A DNA stretch of 64,000 bases, from the NCBI GenBank assembly GCA_963806685.1, contig CAWDZB010000005.1, positions 1 to 64,000 of the forward strand, in the 5' to 3' direction. Numbering within the stretch: position 1 is the first letter of the stretch; every line of letters begins with the position of its first letter. Positions 52,694 through 62,786 of this stretch are shown here, piece by piece. The DNA is from DDH964 sp963806685 (GTDB lineage Bacteria; Desulfobacterota; Desulfuromonadia; Desulfuromonadales; DDH964). A program made the translations under genes and the position numbers. A model generated the notes under the pieces. The model searched no databases and had not been told where the DNA came from. It saw only the letters and a list, made by a program, of their open reading frames with translations.

Positions 52694-53779
52694 TTGAAAG
52701 AACGCATCATCGTTGCGGTTGACGCCATGGGCGGGGATAATGCCCCCGCCGTGGAGGTCGAGGGGGCCGTTGCCGCCGCCAGGGAATGGGACATCCCCAT
52801 TATCCTTGTCGGCGACCAGGTCCGGGTCGCCGACGAATTGAAAAAGCACAATACCCGGGATCTGGATGTTCGCATCCACCACGCCAGCGAGGTGGTGGGA
52901 ATGCACGACTCCGCCTCGGATGCGGTGCGCAAGAAGAAGGATTCCTCGATCCGGGTGGCGTTCAGCCTGGTCCAGCAGGGGACCGCCTCGGCGGTGGTCA
53001 GCGCCGGCAATTCCGGGGCCACCATGGCCGCCGGGATGTTCGTTCTCAAGCGGGTCAAGGGTATTGACCGCCCGGCAATCGCCACCATCCTTCCGAACCT
53101 GCACAGCCAGTCGCTGGTTCTCGATGTCGGCGGCAATGTGGATTGCAAGCCGTTACACTTGGCGCAATTCGCCTTGATGGGTGATGTCTACGCCCGCCAG
53201 GTGCTCGGCAAGGAGCGGCCACGGGTGGGACTGTTGTCCAATGGCGAAGAGGCCAGCAAGGGAAACGATCTGACCCGGGAAGCCCATCGTCTGCTGGCCG
53301 CCGCTCCCTTCAATTACGTCGGCTACATCGAAGGGCGGGATATATTTAATGGCAAGGTCGACGTCATCGTTTGTGACGGCTTCGTCGGCAATGTCGTCCT
53401 CAAGGTTTCCGAAGGATTGGCGGAAGCGATCTTCACTATGCTGCGCCGCGAGATCGGTGGTCGTTTGCTGGCCAAGGTGGGGTTTTTGTTGGCTCGCCCG
53501 GCGCTCAGGGCGTTCCGCAAACGGGTCGACTACGCCGAATACGGCGGCGCTCCCTTGCTCGGCATCGAGGGGACGGGCATGATCTGCCATGGGGGGTCGA
53601 ACGTCTTGGCCGTCAAGAATGCCATTCACATGGCTCGGGAAGCGGTGCTGCAGAATGTGAACGGGCGACTCGCCGCCCAACTGCAAATGGTTACTCCCGA
53701 CGGTGTCCCTACCGCCGGGAACGGCGAAACCGCACAAGCGGCGCCCGTCGGTTCCCGAAAAGCAGGGGTAGAGCAGTGA
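52694..53779 (+). CDS. plsX: Phosphate acyltransferase PlsX
   Basis: 361 residues from TTG 52694, the only start that gives the usual N-terminus (KERIIVAVDAMGGDNAP). The PlsX core is present: VSAGNSGATMAAGMF, LDVGGNVDCKP, GLLSNGEE and CDGFVGNVVLK. It converts acyl-ACP to acyl-phosphate, starting phospholipid synthesis. It overlaps fabH by 4 bp. Confidence 0.95.
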   Translation: MKERIIVAVDAMGGDNAPAVEVEGAVAAAREWDIPIILVGDQVRVADELKKHNTRDLDVRIHHASEVVGMHDSASDAVRKKKDSSIRVAFSLVQQGTASAVVSAGNSGATMAAGMFVLKRVKGIDRPAIATILPNLHSQSLVLDVGGNVDCKPLHLAQFALMGDVYARQVLGKERPRVGLLSNGEEASKGNDLTREAHRLLAAAPFNYVGYIEGRDIFNGKVDVIVCDGFVGNVVLKVSEGLAEAIFTMLRREIGGRLLAKVGFLLARPALRAFRKRVDYAEYGGAPLLGIEGTGMICHGGSNVLAVKNAIHMAREAVLQNVNGRLAAQLQMVTPDGVPTAGNGETAQAAPVGSRKAGVEQ

Positions 53780-54756
53780 CCAAGGCGTGTATCATTGGCA
53801 CCGGCTCCTATGTTCCGGAAAAGGTCCTGACCAATTCCGATCTCGAGAAAATTCTCGATACCAGTGACGAATGGATCGTGACCCGCACCGGGATCCGCGA
53901 GCGCCACGTCGCCGCGGACGGGGAAGCGACCTCGGACCTGGCGACGAAAGCCGCCAAGCAGGCCCTGGATATGGCGGGATTGACGGCCGACGATATCGAC
54001 CTGATCGTGGTCGGTACGATCAGCGGAGATTATCCCTGGCCGGCCACTGCTTGCCTGGTGCAGCACAAACTCGGGACCCGCGGTCAGGCAGCCTTTGATG
54101 TCTCTGCGGCCTGCAGTGGTTTTCTTTACGCCCTGGCCAATGCCGTCAGCCAGATCGAAAGCGGCCAGATTCGCCGCGCGCTGGTGATCGGTGCCGAAAT
54201 TCTGACCCGACTGGTCGACTGGGAGGACCGCAACACCTGTGTCCTGTTCGGGGACGGCGCCGGTGCGGTGATTCTGGAGGGACAGCAAGGTACCCGTGGC
54301 ATCCTTTCGACCCATCTGCATGCGGATGGCAGCTATTGGGAGCTCCTCCATCAACCCGGCTTCGGATCCGTCCATCCTCCATCTGCCGAGGGGATCGCGG
54401 CGCGCCTGCCGTTTTTGAAGATGCAGGGGAACGAGGTTTTCAAGATTGCCGTCCGCTCCCTGCATGAAGTGGCGGTCGAAGCCCTGGAGGCCAACGGCTG
54501 CAGTGCTGAGGATGTCGACCTTTTTATTCCCCACCAGGCCAATCAACGGATTCTCGATGCCACCGCCAAGCGTCTAGGCTTGCGCGACGATCAAGTGTTT
54601 GTTAACGTCGAACGATTCGGCAATACGTCCGGCGCATCGATTCCGATCGCCCTCGACGAGGCCAATCGGACCGGGCGCCTCAAGGCCGGGGACCTGGTCC
54701 TGCTCGATGCCTTCGGCGGCGGGCTGACCTGGGCATCGGCGCTGCTGCGCTGGTAG
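53776..54756 (+). CDS. fabH: 3-oxoacyl-ACP synthase III
   Basis: 326 residues from GTG 53776. GTGSYVPEKVLTN at the start, nucleophile Cys113 in SAACSGFLYAL, then PHQANQRI (catalytic His) and NTSGASIP (Asn). It condenses acetyl-CoA with malonyl-ACP to start fatty acids. This is the housekeeping copy; a divergent relative is at 22435-23583. Confidence 0.96.
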   Translation: MTKACIIGTGSYVPEKVLTNSDLEKILDTSDEWIVTRTGIRERHVAADGEATSDLATKAAKQALDMAGLTADDIDLIVVGTISGDYPWPATACLVQHKLGTRGQAAFDVSAACSGFLYALANAVSQIESGQIRRALVIGAEILTRLVDWEDRNTCVLFGDGAGAVILEGQQGTRGILSTHLHADGSYWELLHQPGFGSVHPPSAEGIAARLPFLKMQGNEVFKIAVRSLHEVAVEALEANGCSAEDVDLFIPHQANQRILDATAKRLGLRDDQVFVNVERFGNTSGASIPIALDEANRTGRLKAGDLVLLDAFGGGLTWASALLRW

Positions 54757-54784
54757 CACGGGCCGATTTCAATTACAGGAGACA

Positions 54785-55708
54785 ATGCCAACCATGATCG
54801 CCTTCGTCTTTCCCGGCCAGGGCTCCCAATATGCCGGCATGGGCAAAGAGCTCGCCGAGAACTTCCCCGTGGCGCGCGAGGTTTTTGCCGAAGCCAACGA
54901 TGCTCTCGGGTTCGACCTGGCGCGGCTTTGTTATGACGGTCCGGAGGACGAGCTCAGGTTGACCACCAATACCCAACCGGCGATCCTCACTACCAGCATT
55001 GCGGCATTGCGGGTTCTGGCGCAGGAGACAGGCCTGGTCCCCGATTATGCCGCCGGACACTCCCTGGGCGAATATTCGGCGCTGGTTTGCGCCGGCGCCC
55101 TGGGTTTTGCCGACGCGGTTCGCACCGTGCGCCTACGCGGTGCCTTCATGCAGGAGGCGGTGCCGGTTGGCGTTGGAGCAATGGCGGCGATTCTCGGTCT
55201 GGAAGGGGCCGATCTCGAAGCCGTTTGCCAGCAAGCCGCTCAGGGCGAAATTGTCGGTCCGGCCAACTTCAACAGTCCCGGGCAGGTGGTTATCGCCGGG
55301 CATGCGGGAGCGGTTGAGCGGGCCATGGAACTGGCCAAGGCGCGCGGTGCCAAGCGTGCCCTGCCACTGCCGGTCTCCGCGCCTTTCCACTGTGCGCTGA
55401 TGACGCCGGCCGGGGAACGATTGAGAGAGGTGCTGGCCGGCATCGCAGTCGCGCCCCTCCAGGTGCCGGTGGTGACCAACGTCGAAGCGCAGCCTAACCG
55501 GGATGAGGCCCGGGTCCGGGACTTGCTGGTGACTCAGGTCAGTGCGCCGGTGCGCTGGGACGAATCGGTGCAGACGATGAACCAGCTCGGGGTCGACCGC
55601 TTTATTGAAATTGGTCCCGGCAAGGTGCTTGCCGGCCTCGTCAAGCGTATCCTTAAGGGGGTGACAGCGCAGAATGTCGAGGATAGCTCCAGTCTCAAGG
55701 CCCTTTGA
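54785..55708 (+). CDS. fabD: Malonyl-CoA:ACP transacylase
   Basis: 307 residues. FPGQGSQYAGMGKEL, nucleophile Ser93 in AGHSLGEYSAL, LRGAFMQEAVP and the closing SAPFHCALM (catalytic His). It loads malonate onto ACP. ATG at 54785; an ATG at 54794 is also possible. Confidence 0.96.
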   Translation: MPTMIAFVFPGQGSQYAGMGKELAENFPVAREVFAEANDALGFDLARLCYDGPEDELRLTTNTQPAILTTSIAALRVLAQETGLVPDYAAGHSLGEYSALVCAGALGFADAVRTVRLRGAFMQEAVPVGVGAMAAILGLEGADLEAVCQQAAQGEIVGPANFNSPGQVVIAGHAGAVERAMELAKARGAKRALPLPVSAPFHCALMTPAGERLREVLAGIAVAPLQVPVVTNVEAQPNRDEARVRDLLVTQVSAPVRWDESVQTMNQLGVDRFIEIGPGKVLAGLVKRILKGVTAQNVEDSSSLKAL

Positions 55709-55731
55709 AATGATGAAAGGAACTGCCCAGG

Positions 55732-56472
55732 ATGCTGTTGACCGATAAAGTTGCCGTCGTTACTGGGGCATCCCGCGGAATCGGACGGCTTATTAGTCTG
55801 GATCTGGCAAGCCGCGGTGCCCGGATCGTCGCTTCGGCCCGCAGTGCCTCTGCTCTTGACTCCCTGGTTGCCGAAATCAGTGCGGCCGGGGGCGAGGCGC
55901 TGGCAGTGGCCGCCGATGTCGCTGTGACTGCCGATGCCGAAAGTCTTATCGGCACCGCCGTGGAACGTTTCGGGCGCCTTGATATCCTGGTCAACAATGC
56001 CGGAATCAACCGGGACGGGCTGCTGCTGCGCATGAAGGACGAAGACTGGGATGCGGTGCTCGGCACCAACCTCAAGGGGGCGTTTCTCTGCACTCGCGCC
56101 GCGGCCAAGGTGATGAGCAGGCAGAAATCGGGCCGGATCATCAACATCTCCTCCGTGGTCGGCGAGATGGGCAACCCAGGGCAGGCCAACTACTGCGCCA
56201 GCAAGGCCGGGATGCTCGGGCTGACCAAGTCCGTGGCCCGTGAGCTGGCGCGGCGCAACGTGACTGTCAACGCTGTGACCCCGGGCTTCATCGTCACCGA
56301 CATGACCGATGCGCTGCCGGAAAAGGCACGCGAAGAGCTGGTCAAGCAGATCCCCCTCGGTCGCCTCGGCAATCCCGAGGATATTGCATTCAGCGTTGCC
56401 TTTCTCGCCAGCGACCAGGCTGCCTATATTACCGGCCAGGTCCTTGGGGTGAATGGCGGCATGCATATGTAA
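55732..56472 (+). CDS. fabG: 3-oxoacyl-ACP reductase
   Basis: 246 residues, short-chain dehydrogenase: TGASRGIGRLI cofactor loop, NNAGINRDGLL, Ser in INISSVVG, Tyr154-x3-Lys158 (YCASK). NADPH-dependent reduction in the elongation cycle. Confidence 0.96.
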   Translation: MLLTDKVAVVTGASRGIGRLISLDLASRGARIVASARSASALDSLVAEISAAGGEALAVAADVAVTADAESLIGTAVERFGRLDILVNNAGINRDGLLLRMKDEDWDAVLGTNLKGAFLCTRAAAKVMSRQKSGRIINISSVVGEMGNPGQANYCASKAGMLGLTKSVARELARRNVTVNAVTPGFIVTDMTDALPEKAREELVKQIPLGRLGNPEDIAFSVAFLASDQAAYITGQVLGVNGGMHM

Positions 56473-56548
56473 AGAACCGTGGCCAACCATCAACCCGGTT
56501 TCAGACCGATCCCGTATCGGCTCAACATTCAACAAGGAGGTGAAGCAA

Positions 56549-56782
56549 ATGGCTTCGATTGAGGAAAGGGTAAAACAGATTGTTGCTGAGCAGCTTGGCG
56601 TGGACGAAGAGCAGGTGACCAACGAGGCATCCTTCATGGATGATCTCGGTGCCGACTCTCTGGACACCGTAGAACTCGTAATGGCCCTGGAGGAGGAGTT
56701 CGACATCGAAATCTCCGATGAGGACGCCGAGAAAATCCAGACCGTCCAGGATGCCGTCGACTACATCAGCGAGCACTCCTGA
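56549..56782 (+). CDS. acpP: Acyl carrier protein
   Basis: 77 residues from ATG 56549 with AAGGAGG eight nucleotides before. Acidic helical protein; phosphopantetheine site Ser37 in GADSLDTVEL. Carries growing acyl chains. Confidence 0.97.
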   Translation: MASIEERVKQIVAEQLGVDEEQVTNEASFMDDLGADSLDTVELVMALEEEFDIEISDEDAEKIQTVQDAVDYISEHS

Positions 56783-56952
56783 GCAGTAAAACAGGGGAGG
56801 GGAGGCAGCCTCGCGCTGCCTCCACCTCCCCTGCAATGCCCTGCCTTGGCGGGGCGGGTCCCTTGGGGATATAATGTCTGCCGCCTCAGGCAGTTTGGCG
56901 GGGTTTGCTCAGCCTGCGTTTGAATCGGCCTTCACGGAGGAACGAGAGAGCC

Positions 56953-58185
56953 ATGCGTAGAGTCGTCGTTACCGGGGTGGGAGTCATCTCCGCCCTTGGC
57001 ACCGGGAATGAAAAGAACTGGTCCGCATTGATTAACGGCAGCTCGGGCATCGATCGCATCACGCGCTTCGATGCCAGTGACCTGCCGACCCAGATCGCCG
57101 GGGAGGTCAAGGATTTCAACCCCGAAGACTACATCGACAAAAAAGAGATCAAGAAAATGGATCTCTTCATCCAGTATGCGCTCGGGGCCGCCGAACTCGC
57201 GATGCAGGATTCAGGGCTGCAGATCACCGAGGAGAACGCGGAACGGGTCGGGGTGCTGGTCGGTGCCGGCCTTGGCGGCCTGCCGGCCATCGAGAAGTAT
57301 CATTCGGCGATGCTCGAGAACGGCTACAAGAAGATCTCCCCGTTCTTCATCCCGATGCTGATCATCAACCTCGCTCCGGGACACATCTCCATCCGTTACG
57401 GGGCGAAGGGACCCAACGTCTCCTCGGTCTCCGCCTGCGCCACCGGCACCCACTCGATCGGCGATGCCTTCCGGATGATCCAGCGCGGCGATGCCGATGC
57501 GATGATCGCCGGCGGCACCGAGTCGACCATCACCCCTCTGGGGATTGCCGGCTTCAACGTTATGAAGGCCCTTTCCACCCGCAACGACGACCCGGCTGCC
57601 GCCAGCCGGCCCTTCGAAAAGGGGCGCGACGGCTTTATCATGGCCGAGGGGGCAGGAATCGTCATCCTCGAGGAATACGAAGCGGCCAAGGCCCGCGGCG
57701 CCAAGATCTATGGAGAGGTGTGTGGCTACGGCCTGACCGGCGATGCCTACCACCTGACCGCGCCGGCGCCCGGAGGCGAGGGGGCGGCCCGCTGCATCAA
57801 GATGGCGCTGAAGACCGCCGGAGCCAATCCCGAAGAGGTCGACTACATCAACGCCCACGGCACCTCGACCCCCTTCAACGACCTCTACGAAACCATGGCG
57901 ATCAAGAGCGTTTTTGGTGATCATGCCAATCGCCTGATGGTGAGTTCTACCAAGAGCATGACCGGCCATGCGCTCGGGGCGGCCGGGGGCATCGAGGCTG
58001 TTTTTACTCTGTTGAGCATGGAGCGCGACGCGGTTGCTCCGACCATCAATTACCAGGAGCCGGACCCCGAGTGCGATCTCGACTACGTGCCCAACACCGC
58101 CCGTCAGGCGAAGGTCAGGGTGGCGCTCTCCAACTCCTTCGGGTTCGGCGGCACCAATGCCAGCCTGCTGTTCCGGAAAGTTTGA
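56953..58185 (+). CDS. fabF: 3-oxoacyl-ACP synthase II
   Basis: 410 residues from ATG 56953 after CGGAGGAACGAG. VVVTGVGVISALGTG, nucleophile Cys162 in SVSACATGTHS, then NAHGTST and TKSMTGHALGAAG (catalytic His residues), and NSFGFGGTN. Elongating condensing enzyme. Confidence 0.96.
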   Translation: MRRVVVTGVGVISALGTGNEKNWSALINGSSGIDRITRFDASDLPTQIAGEVKDFNPEDYIDKKEIKKMDLFIQYALGAAELAMQDSGLQITEENAERVGVLVGAGLGGLPAIEKYHSAMLENGYKKISPFFIPMLIINLAPGHISIRYGAKGPNVSSVSACATGTHSIGDAFRMIQRGDADAMIAGGTESTITPLGIAGFNVMKALSTRNDDPAAASRPFEKGRDGFIMAEGAGIVILEEYEAAKARGAKIYGEVCGYGLTGDAYHLTAPAPGGEGAARCIKMALKTAGANPEEVDYINAHGTSTPFNDLYETMAIKSVFGDHANRLMVSSTKSMTGHALGAAGGIEAVFTLLSMERDAVAPTINYQEPDPECDLDYVPNTARQAKVRVALSNSFGFGGTNASLLFRKV

Positions 58186-58192
58186 GAGGCCG

Positions 58193-58648
58193 ATGATCAT
58201 TCTTGCCAGCGATCATGGCGGACTGGAGCTCAAGGACGCTATCAAGGAGTACCTGACTGCCCATGGTATCGCTGTGCGTGACCTGGGGACCATGAACGGC
58301 GAATCGGTCGACTACCCAGACTACGCCGAAAAGGCGGCCCGGGCTATTGCCCGGGGGGAGGTCGACCGCGGAGTCCTCATCTGCGGCACCGGCATCGGTA
58401 TGTCGATCGTTGCCAACAAGTTCCCCGGGGTGCGGGCGGCGCTGATCAGCGACGAGTTCACCGCGCGGATGTCCAAGGAACACAACAACGCCAACATCAT
58501 CGTCATGGGTGGACGGGTGCTCGACCGCGACCGGGCCCTGGCCATGCTGCGCATCTGGCTGGAAACACCATTCGAGGGAGGACGGCACCAGCGCCGCCTC
58601 GACAAGATCGCCCAGATCGAGGAAGAAATCAGCAGCGGGCGGTTTTAA
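58193..58648 (+). CDS. rpiB: Ribose-5-phosphate isomerase B
   Basis: 151 residues from ATG 58193, 7 nt after fabF. LASDHGGLELKD at the start, GVLICGTGIGMSIVANK (active Cys) and SKEHNNANIIVMGGR. Interconverts ribulose- and ribose-5-phosphate. Confidence 0.95.
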   Translation: MIILASDHGGLELKDAIKEYLTAHGIAVRDLGTMNGESVDYPDYAEKAARAIARGEVDRGVLICGTGIGMSIVANKFPGVRAALISDEFTARMSKEHNNANIIVMGGRVLDRDRALAMLRIWLETPFEGGRHQRRLDKIAQIEEEISSGRF

Positions 58649-58671
58649 GCCCTAACTAACCGATACGTCCC

Positions 58672-58695
58672 ATGGGCAGGCCGCGGCCTGCCCAT
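58672..58695. repeat. 24-bp perfect palindrome between rpiB and glyA
   Basis: ATGGGCAGGCCG/CGGCCTGCCCAT with no loop. Possible processing or attenuation hairpin; no T-run, so not a classical terminator. Confidence 0.5.
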
Positions 58696-58753
58696 TCACT
58701 TTTCGGCACTCCCCGCCCTCGGCGCGGTGCACGTTCAATCCGGAGGTTGCCCC

Positions 58754-60004
58754 ATGTCCCTTTCCCTTGCCCAGTTCGATCCCGAAATTGCCGCCGCCAT
58801 CCGCAAGGAGACGGAACGCCAGGAATACAGCCTGGAGTTCATCGCTTCGGAAAACTTCGTCAGCGAGCAGGTCCTCGAGGCCCAGGGTTCGGTACTGACC
58901 AACAAATATGCCGAAGGCTATCCCGGCAAGCGCTATTACGGCGGCTGCGAATTCGTCGATATCGCCGAAGACCTCGCCATCGAACGGGCCAAGCAGCTGT
59001 TCGGCGCCGAGCATGCCAACGTCCAGCCCCATTCGGGCTCCCAGGCCAACATGGCGGTCTACTTCTCGGTCTGCCAGCCGGGGGACACGGTTCTCGGCAT
59101 GAACCTCGCCCACGGTGGTCACCTGACCCACGGTTCGCCTGTCAACTTTTCCGGGAAACTGTTCAACATCGTTCCTTACGGAGTCAGCCGCGAGAGCGGC
59201 ACCATCGACTACGGCGAAGTAGAGCACCTGGCCCGGGAACACCGGCCGAAGCTGATCGTGGTCGGCGCCAGCGCTTACCCACGGACCCTCGATTTTGCCG
59301 CCTTCCGGCGCATTGCCGACGAGGTCGGGGCGTTGGTCATGGTCGATATGGCGCACATCGCTGGGCTGGTTGCCGCCGGTGAGCATCCCAACCCGGTCCC
59401 CTACGCCGAATTCGTCACCACCACTACCCACAAGACCCTGCGCGGCCCCCGCGGAGGCATGATCCTCTGCCGCGAGGAGTTCGCCAAAAAGCTCAACAGC
59501 AACATCTTCCCAGGGATCCAGGGCGGGCCGCTGATGCACGTCATTGCCGCCAAGGCGGTGGCCTTCCGCGAAGCTCTGCAGCCCGAGTTCAAAGGCTACG
59601 CGACCCAGGTGGTCAAAAACGCCAAGGCCCTTGCCGCCGGACTGATGGATCATGGTTTCCAGCTGGTCTCCGGCGGAACCGACAACCACCTGATGCTGGT
59701 TGATCTCACCGGCAGCGAGCTGACCGGCAAGGTCGCCGAGGCGACCCTGGAGCGGGCCGGAATCACCGTCAACAAAAACGCGGTGCCTTTCGATACTCGC
59801 TCCCCTTTTGTTACCAGCGGCTTTCGCATCGGCACCCCGGCGACCACCACCCGCGGCCTCAAGGAGGCCGAAATGGGCCAGGTGGCGGCATGGATCGCCC
59901 GTGCCCTGGAAAACGTCGAGAACGATTCCAGCCTGGCGCAGATCCGCGGCGAGGTCCGCGAGCTTTGCAGCCGGTTTCCGCTCTACGCCCATCGGCTGAA
60001 ATAG
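58754..60004 (+). CDS. glyA: Serine hydroxymethyltransferase
   Basis: 416 residues from ATG 58754, GGAGG eight nucleotides before. EFIASENFVSEQVLEAQGS, NKYAEGYPGKRYYGG, HSGSQANMAVY and PLP-Lys227 in TTTHKTLRGPRGG. Makes glycine and 5,10-methylene-THF from serine. Confidence 0.97.
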   Translation: MSLSLAQFDPEIAAAIRKETERQEYSLEFIASENFVSEQVLEAQGSVLTNKYAEGYPGKRYYGGCEFVDIAEDLAIERAKQLFGAEHANVQPHSGSQANMAVYFSVCQPGDTVLGMNLAHGGHLTHGSPVNFSGKLFNIVPYGVSRESGTIDYGEVEHLAREHRPKLIVVGASAYPRTLDFAAFRRIADEVGALVMVDMAHIAGLVAAGEHPNPVPYAEFVTTTTHKTLRGPRGGMILCREEFAKKLNSNIFPGIQGGPLMHVIAAKAVAFREALQPEFKGYATQVVKNAKALAAGLMDHGFQLVSGGTDNHLMLVDLTGSELTGKVAEATLERAGITVNKNAVPFDTRSPFVTSGFRIGTPATTTRGLKEAEMGQVAAWIARALENVENDSSLAQIRGEVRELCSRFPLYAHRLK

Positions 60005-60016
60005 AGGGGGCTCCCC

Positions 60017-60493
60017 ATGGAGCGACCGAGCTGGACCGAATATTTCATGGACATCGCGCGGCTGGTGGCCCGGCGCTCCACCTGTCTGCGCCGCCAGGTC
60101 GGGGCGGTGGTGGTCAAGGAGAAGCACATCCTGGCCACCGGCTACAATGGCACCCCGTCGGGGATCACCCACTGTGCCGAGGTTGGCTGCCTGCGGCAAC
60201 AGCTCGGGATCCCCTCCGGCGAACGCCATGAACTTTGCCGGGGACTGCATGCCGAGCAGAATGCCATAATCCAGGCCGCCAAGCACGGCGTGAACATCAC
60301 CGGTTCGACCCTTTACTGCACCAACTCCCCCTGTGTCATCTGCTCCAAGATGATCATCAACGCCGGGGTGCGCAAAATCGTCTACCTGGAAGGCTATCCG
60401 GACAGCCTTTCACTGGAGATGCTCAAGGAGGCCGGCATCGAAACCACGGCCTTTTCCGGCCCCCCGGGAACCAACGGAGAGATTGCCTCATGA
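60017..60493 (+). CDS. dCMP deaminase
   Basis: 158 residues. Zinc motif HAEQNAI with the downstream PCVICSKM, and GYNGTPSGITHC. Converts dCMP to dUMP for dTMP synthesis; also annotated ComEB. Lies between glyA and nrdR, overlapping nrdR by 4 bp. Confidence 0.92.
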   Translation: MERPSWTEYFMDIARLVARRSTCLRRQVGAVVVKEKHILATGYNGTPSGITHCAEVGCLRQQLGIPSGERHELCRGLHAEQNAIIQAAKHGVNITGSTLYCTNSPCVICSKMIINAGVRKIVYLEGYPDSLSLEMLKEAGIETTAFSGPPGTNGEIAS

Positions 60494-60978
60494 AGTGCCC
60501 CTTTTGCGGTTTTGCCGACACCAAGGTCATCGATTCCCGCCTCGGTCGCGAGGGGAACAATATCCGTCGGCGCCGGGAGTGCATCGATTGTGAACGGCGC
60601 TTCACCACCTACGAGCGGGTAGAGGAAACCCTGCCGCTGGTGATCAAAAAGGATGGTCGGCGGGAAACCTTCGACCGCACCAAGATCATCGCCGGCATGC
60701 AGCGGGCCTGCGAAAAACGCCCGGTTTCCATCGGCACCATCGAAAAGTTCGTCGATCGACTCGAAATGAGCCTTCAGGAAAGCGGGGAGAAGGAATTGGA
60801 GGCCAGCCGGATCGGCGAGGCGGTGATGAAAGCACTGCACGAAATTGATGAAGTTGCCTATGTCCGATTTGCGTCGGTCTATCGACAATTCAAGGACATC
60901 AATGAGTTTATGGCTGAGCTCAAGGATATCCTGGCCAAGGGGGAAAAGCAGGACATCGACGAGCCTCGCCACGGCTGA
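60490..60978 (+). CDS. nrdR: Transcriptional repressor NrdR
   Basis: 162 residues from ATG 60490. Zinc ribbon CPFC-x24-CIDC, RRRREC, then an ATP-cone (PLVIKKDGRRETFDRTKI). Represses ribonucleotide reductase genes when dATP is high. Confidence 0.95.
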   Translation: MKCPFCGFADTKVIDSRLGREGNNIRRRRECIDCERRFTTYERVEETLPLVIKKDGRRETFDRTKIIAGMQRACEKRPVSIGTIEKFVDRLEMSLQESGEKELEASRIGEAVMKALHEIDEVAYVRFASVYRQFKDINEFMAELKDILAKGEKQDIDEPRHG

Positions 60979-61005
60979 TCTGCTCCTCCCACCGGAACTC
61001 TCTTC

Positions 61006-62121
61006 ATGGCGATGAACGCCGAAGGTTACATGCAGCGTGCCCTGGACCTGGCCCGCCAGGGCGAGGGTCGAACTCGGCCGAACCCGCCAGTCGGGGCGGT
61101 GGTGGTCCGCAAGGGGGTGATCGTCGGGGAGGGCTTCCATCCTCGGGCCGGCGAGCCCCATGCCGAAATCTACGCCCTGCGTGCCGCCGGAGCAGCGGCC
61201 CGGGGGAGCGACCTGTATGTTACCCTCGAGCCCTGTAGCCACCAGGGGCGCACCGGGCCTTGCGCCGAGGCGGTGATCGCCGCCGGTATCGCCAGGGTTT
61301 TCGTCGGGGTCAAGGACCCCAATCCCCTCGTTTCCGGGCGCGGCGTCGCTCGCCTGCAGCAAGCCGGCATCGTGGTCGAGACCGATATTCTCGCCGCCGA
61401 CTGTCGGCGCCTGATCGCCTCCTTTGCCAAGCACGTGACCACCGGATTTCCCCTGGTGGTTATCAAAAGCGCCCTGACCCTGGATGGCCGCAGCGCGACC
61501 GTGACCGGTGACTCGCGCTGGATTACCGGCGAGGAGAGCCGCCTGCTGGTGCATCGGCTGCGGGATCGCTGCGATGCGATCATGGTCGGCCTCGGTACGG
61601 TACTCAGGGACGATCCCCAATTGACCTGCCGGCTTCCCGAAGGGGGCGGCCGCGATCCGCTGCGGGTCATCGTTGATTCCCGGCTGGAGATTCCCGTATC
61701 GGCGGCGATGCTCTCCGCAGCTGCCGCAGAGGGGACCCTGATCGCCACCACCACCGCGGCTGACGCCGAAAAACGTCGGCGTCTGGAAGAGCGCGGCGCG
61801 ACGGTGCTGGCCTGTCCTGAACGGCAGGGACGGGTGGACCTCGCCGACCTGCTGCGGCAACTGGGCGCGGATGGCGTGCAGAGCGTGCTGGTCGAAGGGG
61901 GTGCCGTTCTCAACCAGGCACTGTTGAGCGCCGGGCTGGTCGACCGGGTGATGGTCTTTCTGGCGCCGAAACTGCTCGGCGGCAGCGACGGCAAGGGCAT
62001 GTTCCAGGGCAGTGGCGTGCATAACCTGGCCGAGGCGGTGCCGCTCAGGGATGTCCGGGTCAGCCGCTGCGGCGAGGACATCCTGGTAGAAGGGGAGGTG
62101 CATCGGTGTTCACCGGATTGA
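61006..62121 (+). CDS. ribD: Bifunctional riboflavin deaminase/reductase RibD
   Basis: 371 residues. Deaminase half with PHAEIYAL, EPCSHQGRTGPC and a reductase half with KSALTLDGRSA, GDSRWITGEESR and VLVEGGAVLNQAL. Second and third steps of riboflavin synthesis. It overlaps ribE by 16 bp. Confidence 0.95.
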   Translation: MAMNAEGYMQRALDLARQGEGRTRPNPPVGAVVVRKGVIVGEGFHPRAGEPHAEIYALRAAGAAARGSDLYVTLEPCSHQGRTGPCAEAVIAAGIARVFVGVKDPNPLVSGRGVARLQQAGIVVETDILAADCRRLIASFAKHVTTGFPLVVIKSALTLDGRSATVTGDSRWITGEESRLLVHRLRDRCDAIMVGLGTVLRDDPQLTCRLPEGGGRDPLRVIVDSRLEIPVSAAMLSAAAAEGTLIATTTAADAEKRRRLEERGATVLACPERQGRVDLADLLRQLGADGVQSVLVEGGAVLNQALLSAGLVDRVMVFLAPKLLGGSDGKGMFQGSGVHNLAEAVPLRDVRVSRCGEDILVEGEVHRCSPD

Positions 62122-62753
62122 TTGAGGACCTCGGGACGGTTCGCGAACTGCGTTCCGCCGGAGTCGGCGGCCGGCTCAGCGTGACGACCGGCATTCCGGC
62201 CGGCGAACTGGTGCTGGGGGAAAGTATTGCCGTCAATGGTGTCTGCCTGACCGTGGTCAGCATCGGCCGTGACAGCTTCACCGCCGATGTTTCCCCCGAG
62301 ACCCTGGTGCGCTCGACTCTTGGCAGACTGGCGGCCGGCAGCCGGGTCAACCTGGAACGGGCCCTGCGGCTCGGTGACCGACTGGGGGGACACCTGGTCA
62401 GCGGGCACATCGATGGGACCGGGGAAATCGTGGGCCGCGTGCGCGAGGCCAACGCGGTGCGTTTTGCCATCCGTGCCGAAGAGGCCCTGACCCGCTACGT
62501 GGTCGCCAAGGGCTCAATCGCGGTGGATGGCATCAGCCTGACCGTCAACGGTGTCGGCGGGGATCGGTTCGAAGTCGCGGTCATCCCGCATACTCTGGAA
62601 GTGACCACCCTCCAGGGCCGGCAGGCTGGCGACCAGATCAATCTCGAGGTCGATATCATCGGCAAATACGTTGAACGCCTACTCGGCCCCCGACAGGCTT
62701 CCGGTGCGGGCGGGCTGGCCCTGGAGACCCTTGCCAAGCATGGTTTTCTGTGA
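62106..62753 (+). CDS. ribE: Riboflavin synthase
   Basis: 215 residues from GTG 62106. Two lumazine-binding repeats: FTGLIEDLGTV ... VNGVCLTV ... SGHIDGTG, then FAIRAEEALTRYV ... VDGISLTVNGV. Final step of riboflavin synthesis. Confidence 0.95.
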   Translation: MFTGLIEDLGTVRELRSAGVGGRLSVTTGIPAGELVLGESIAVNGVCLTVVSIGRDSFTADVSPETLVRSTLGRLAAGSRVNLERALRLGDRLGGHLVSGHIDGTGEIVGRVREANAVRFAIRAEEALTRYVVAKGSIAVDGISLTVNGVGGDRFEVAVIPHTLEVTTLQGRQAGDQINLEVDIIGKYVERLLGPRQASGAGGLALETLAKHGFL

Positions 62754-62786
62754 CATAGTGACGGGCCTCGGAAGGAGCTGCTAGGT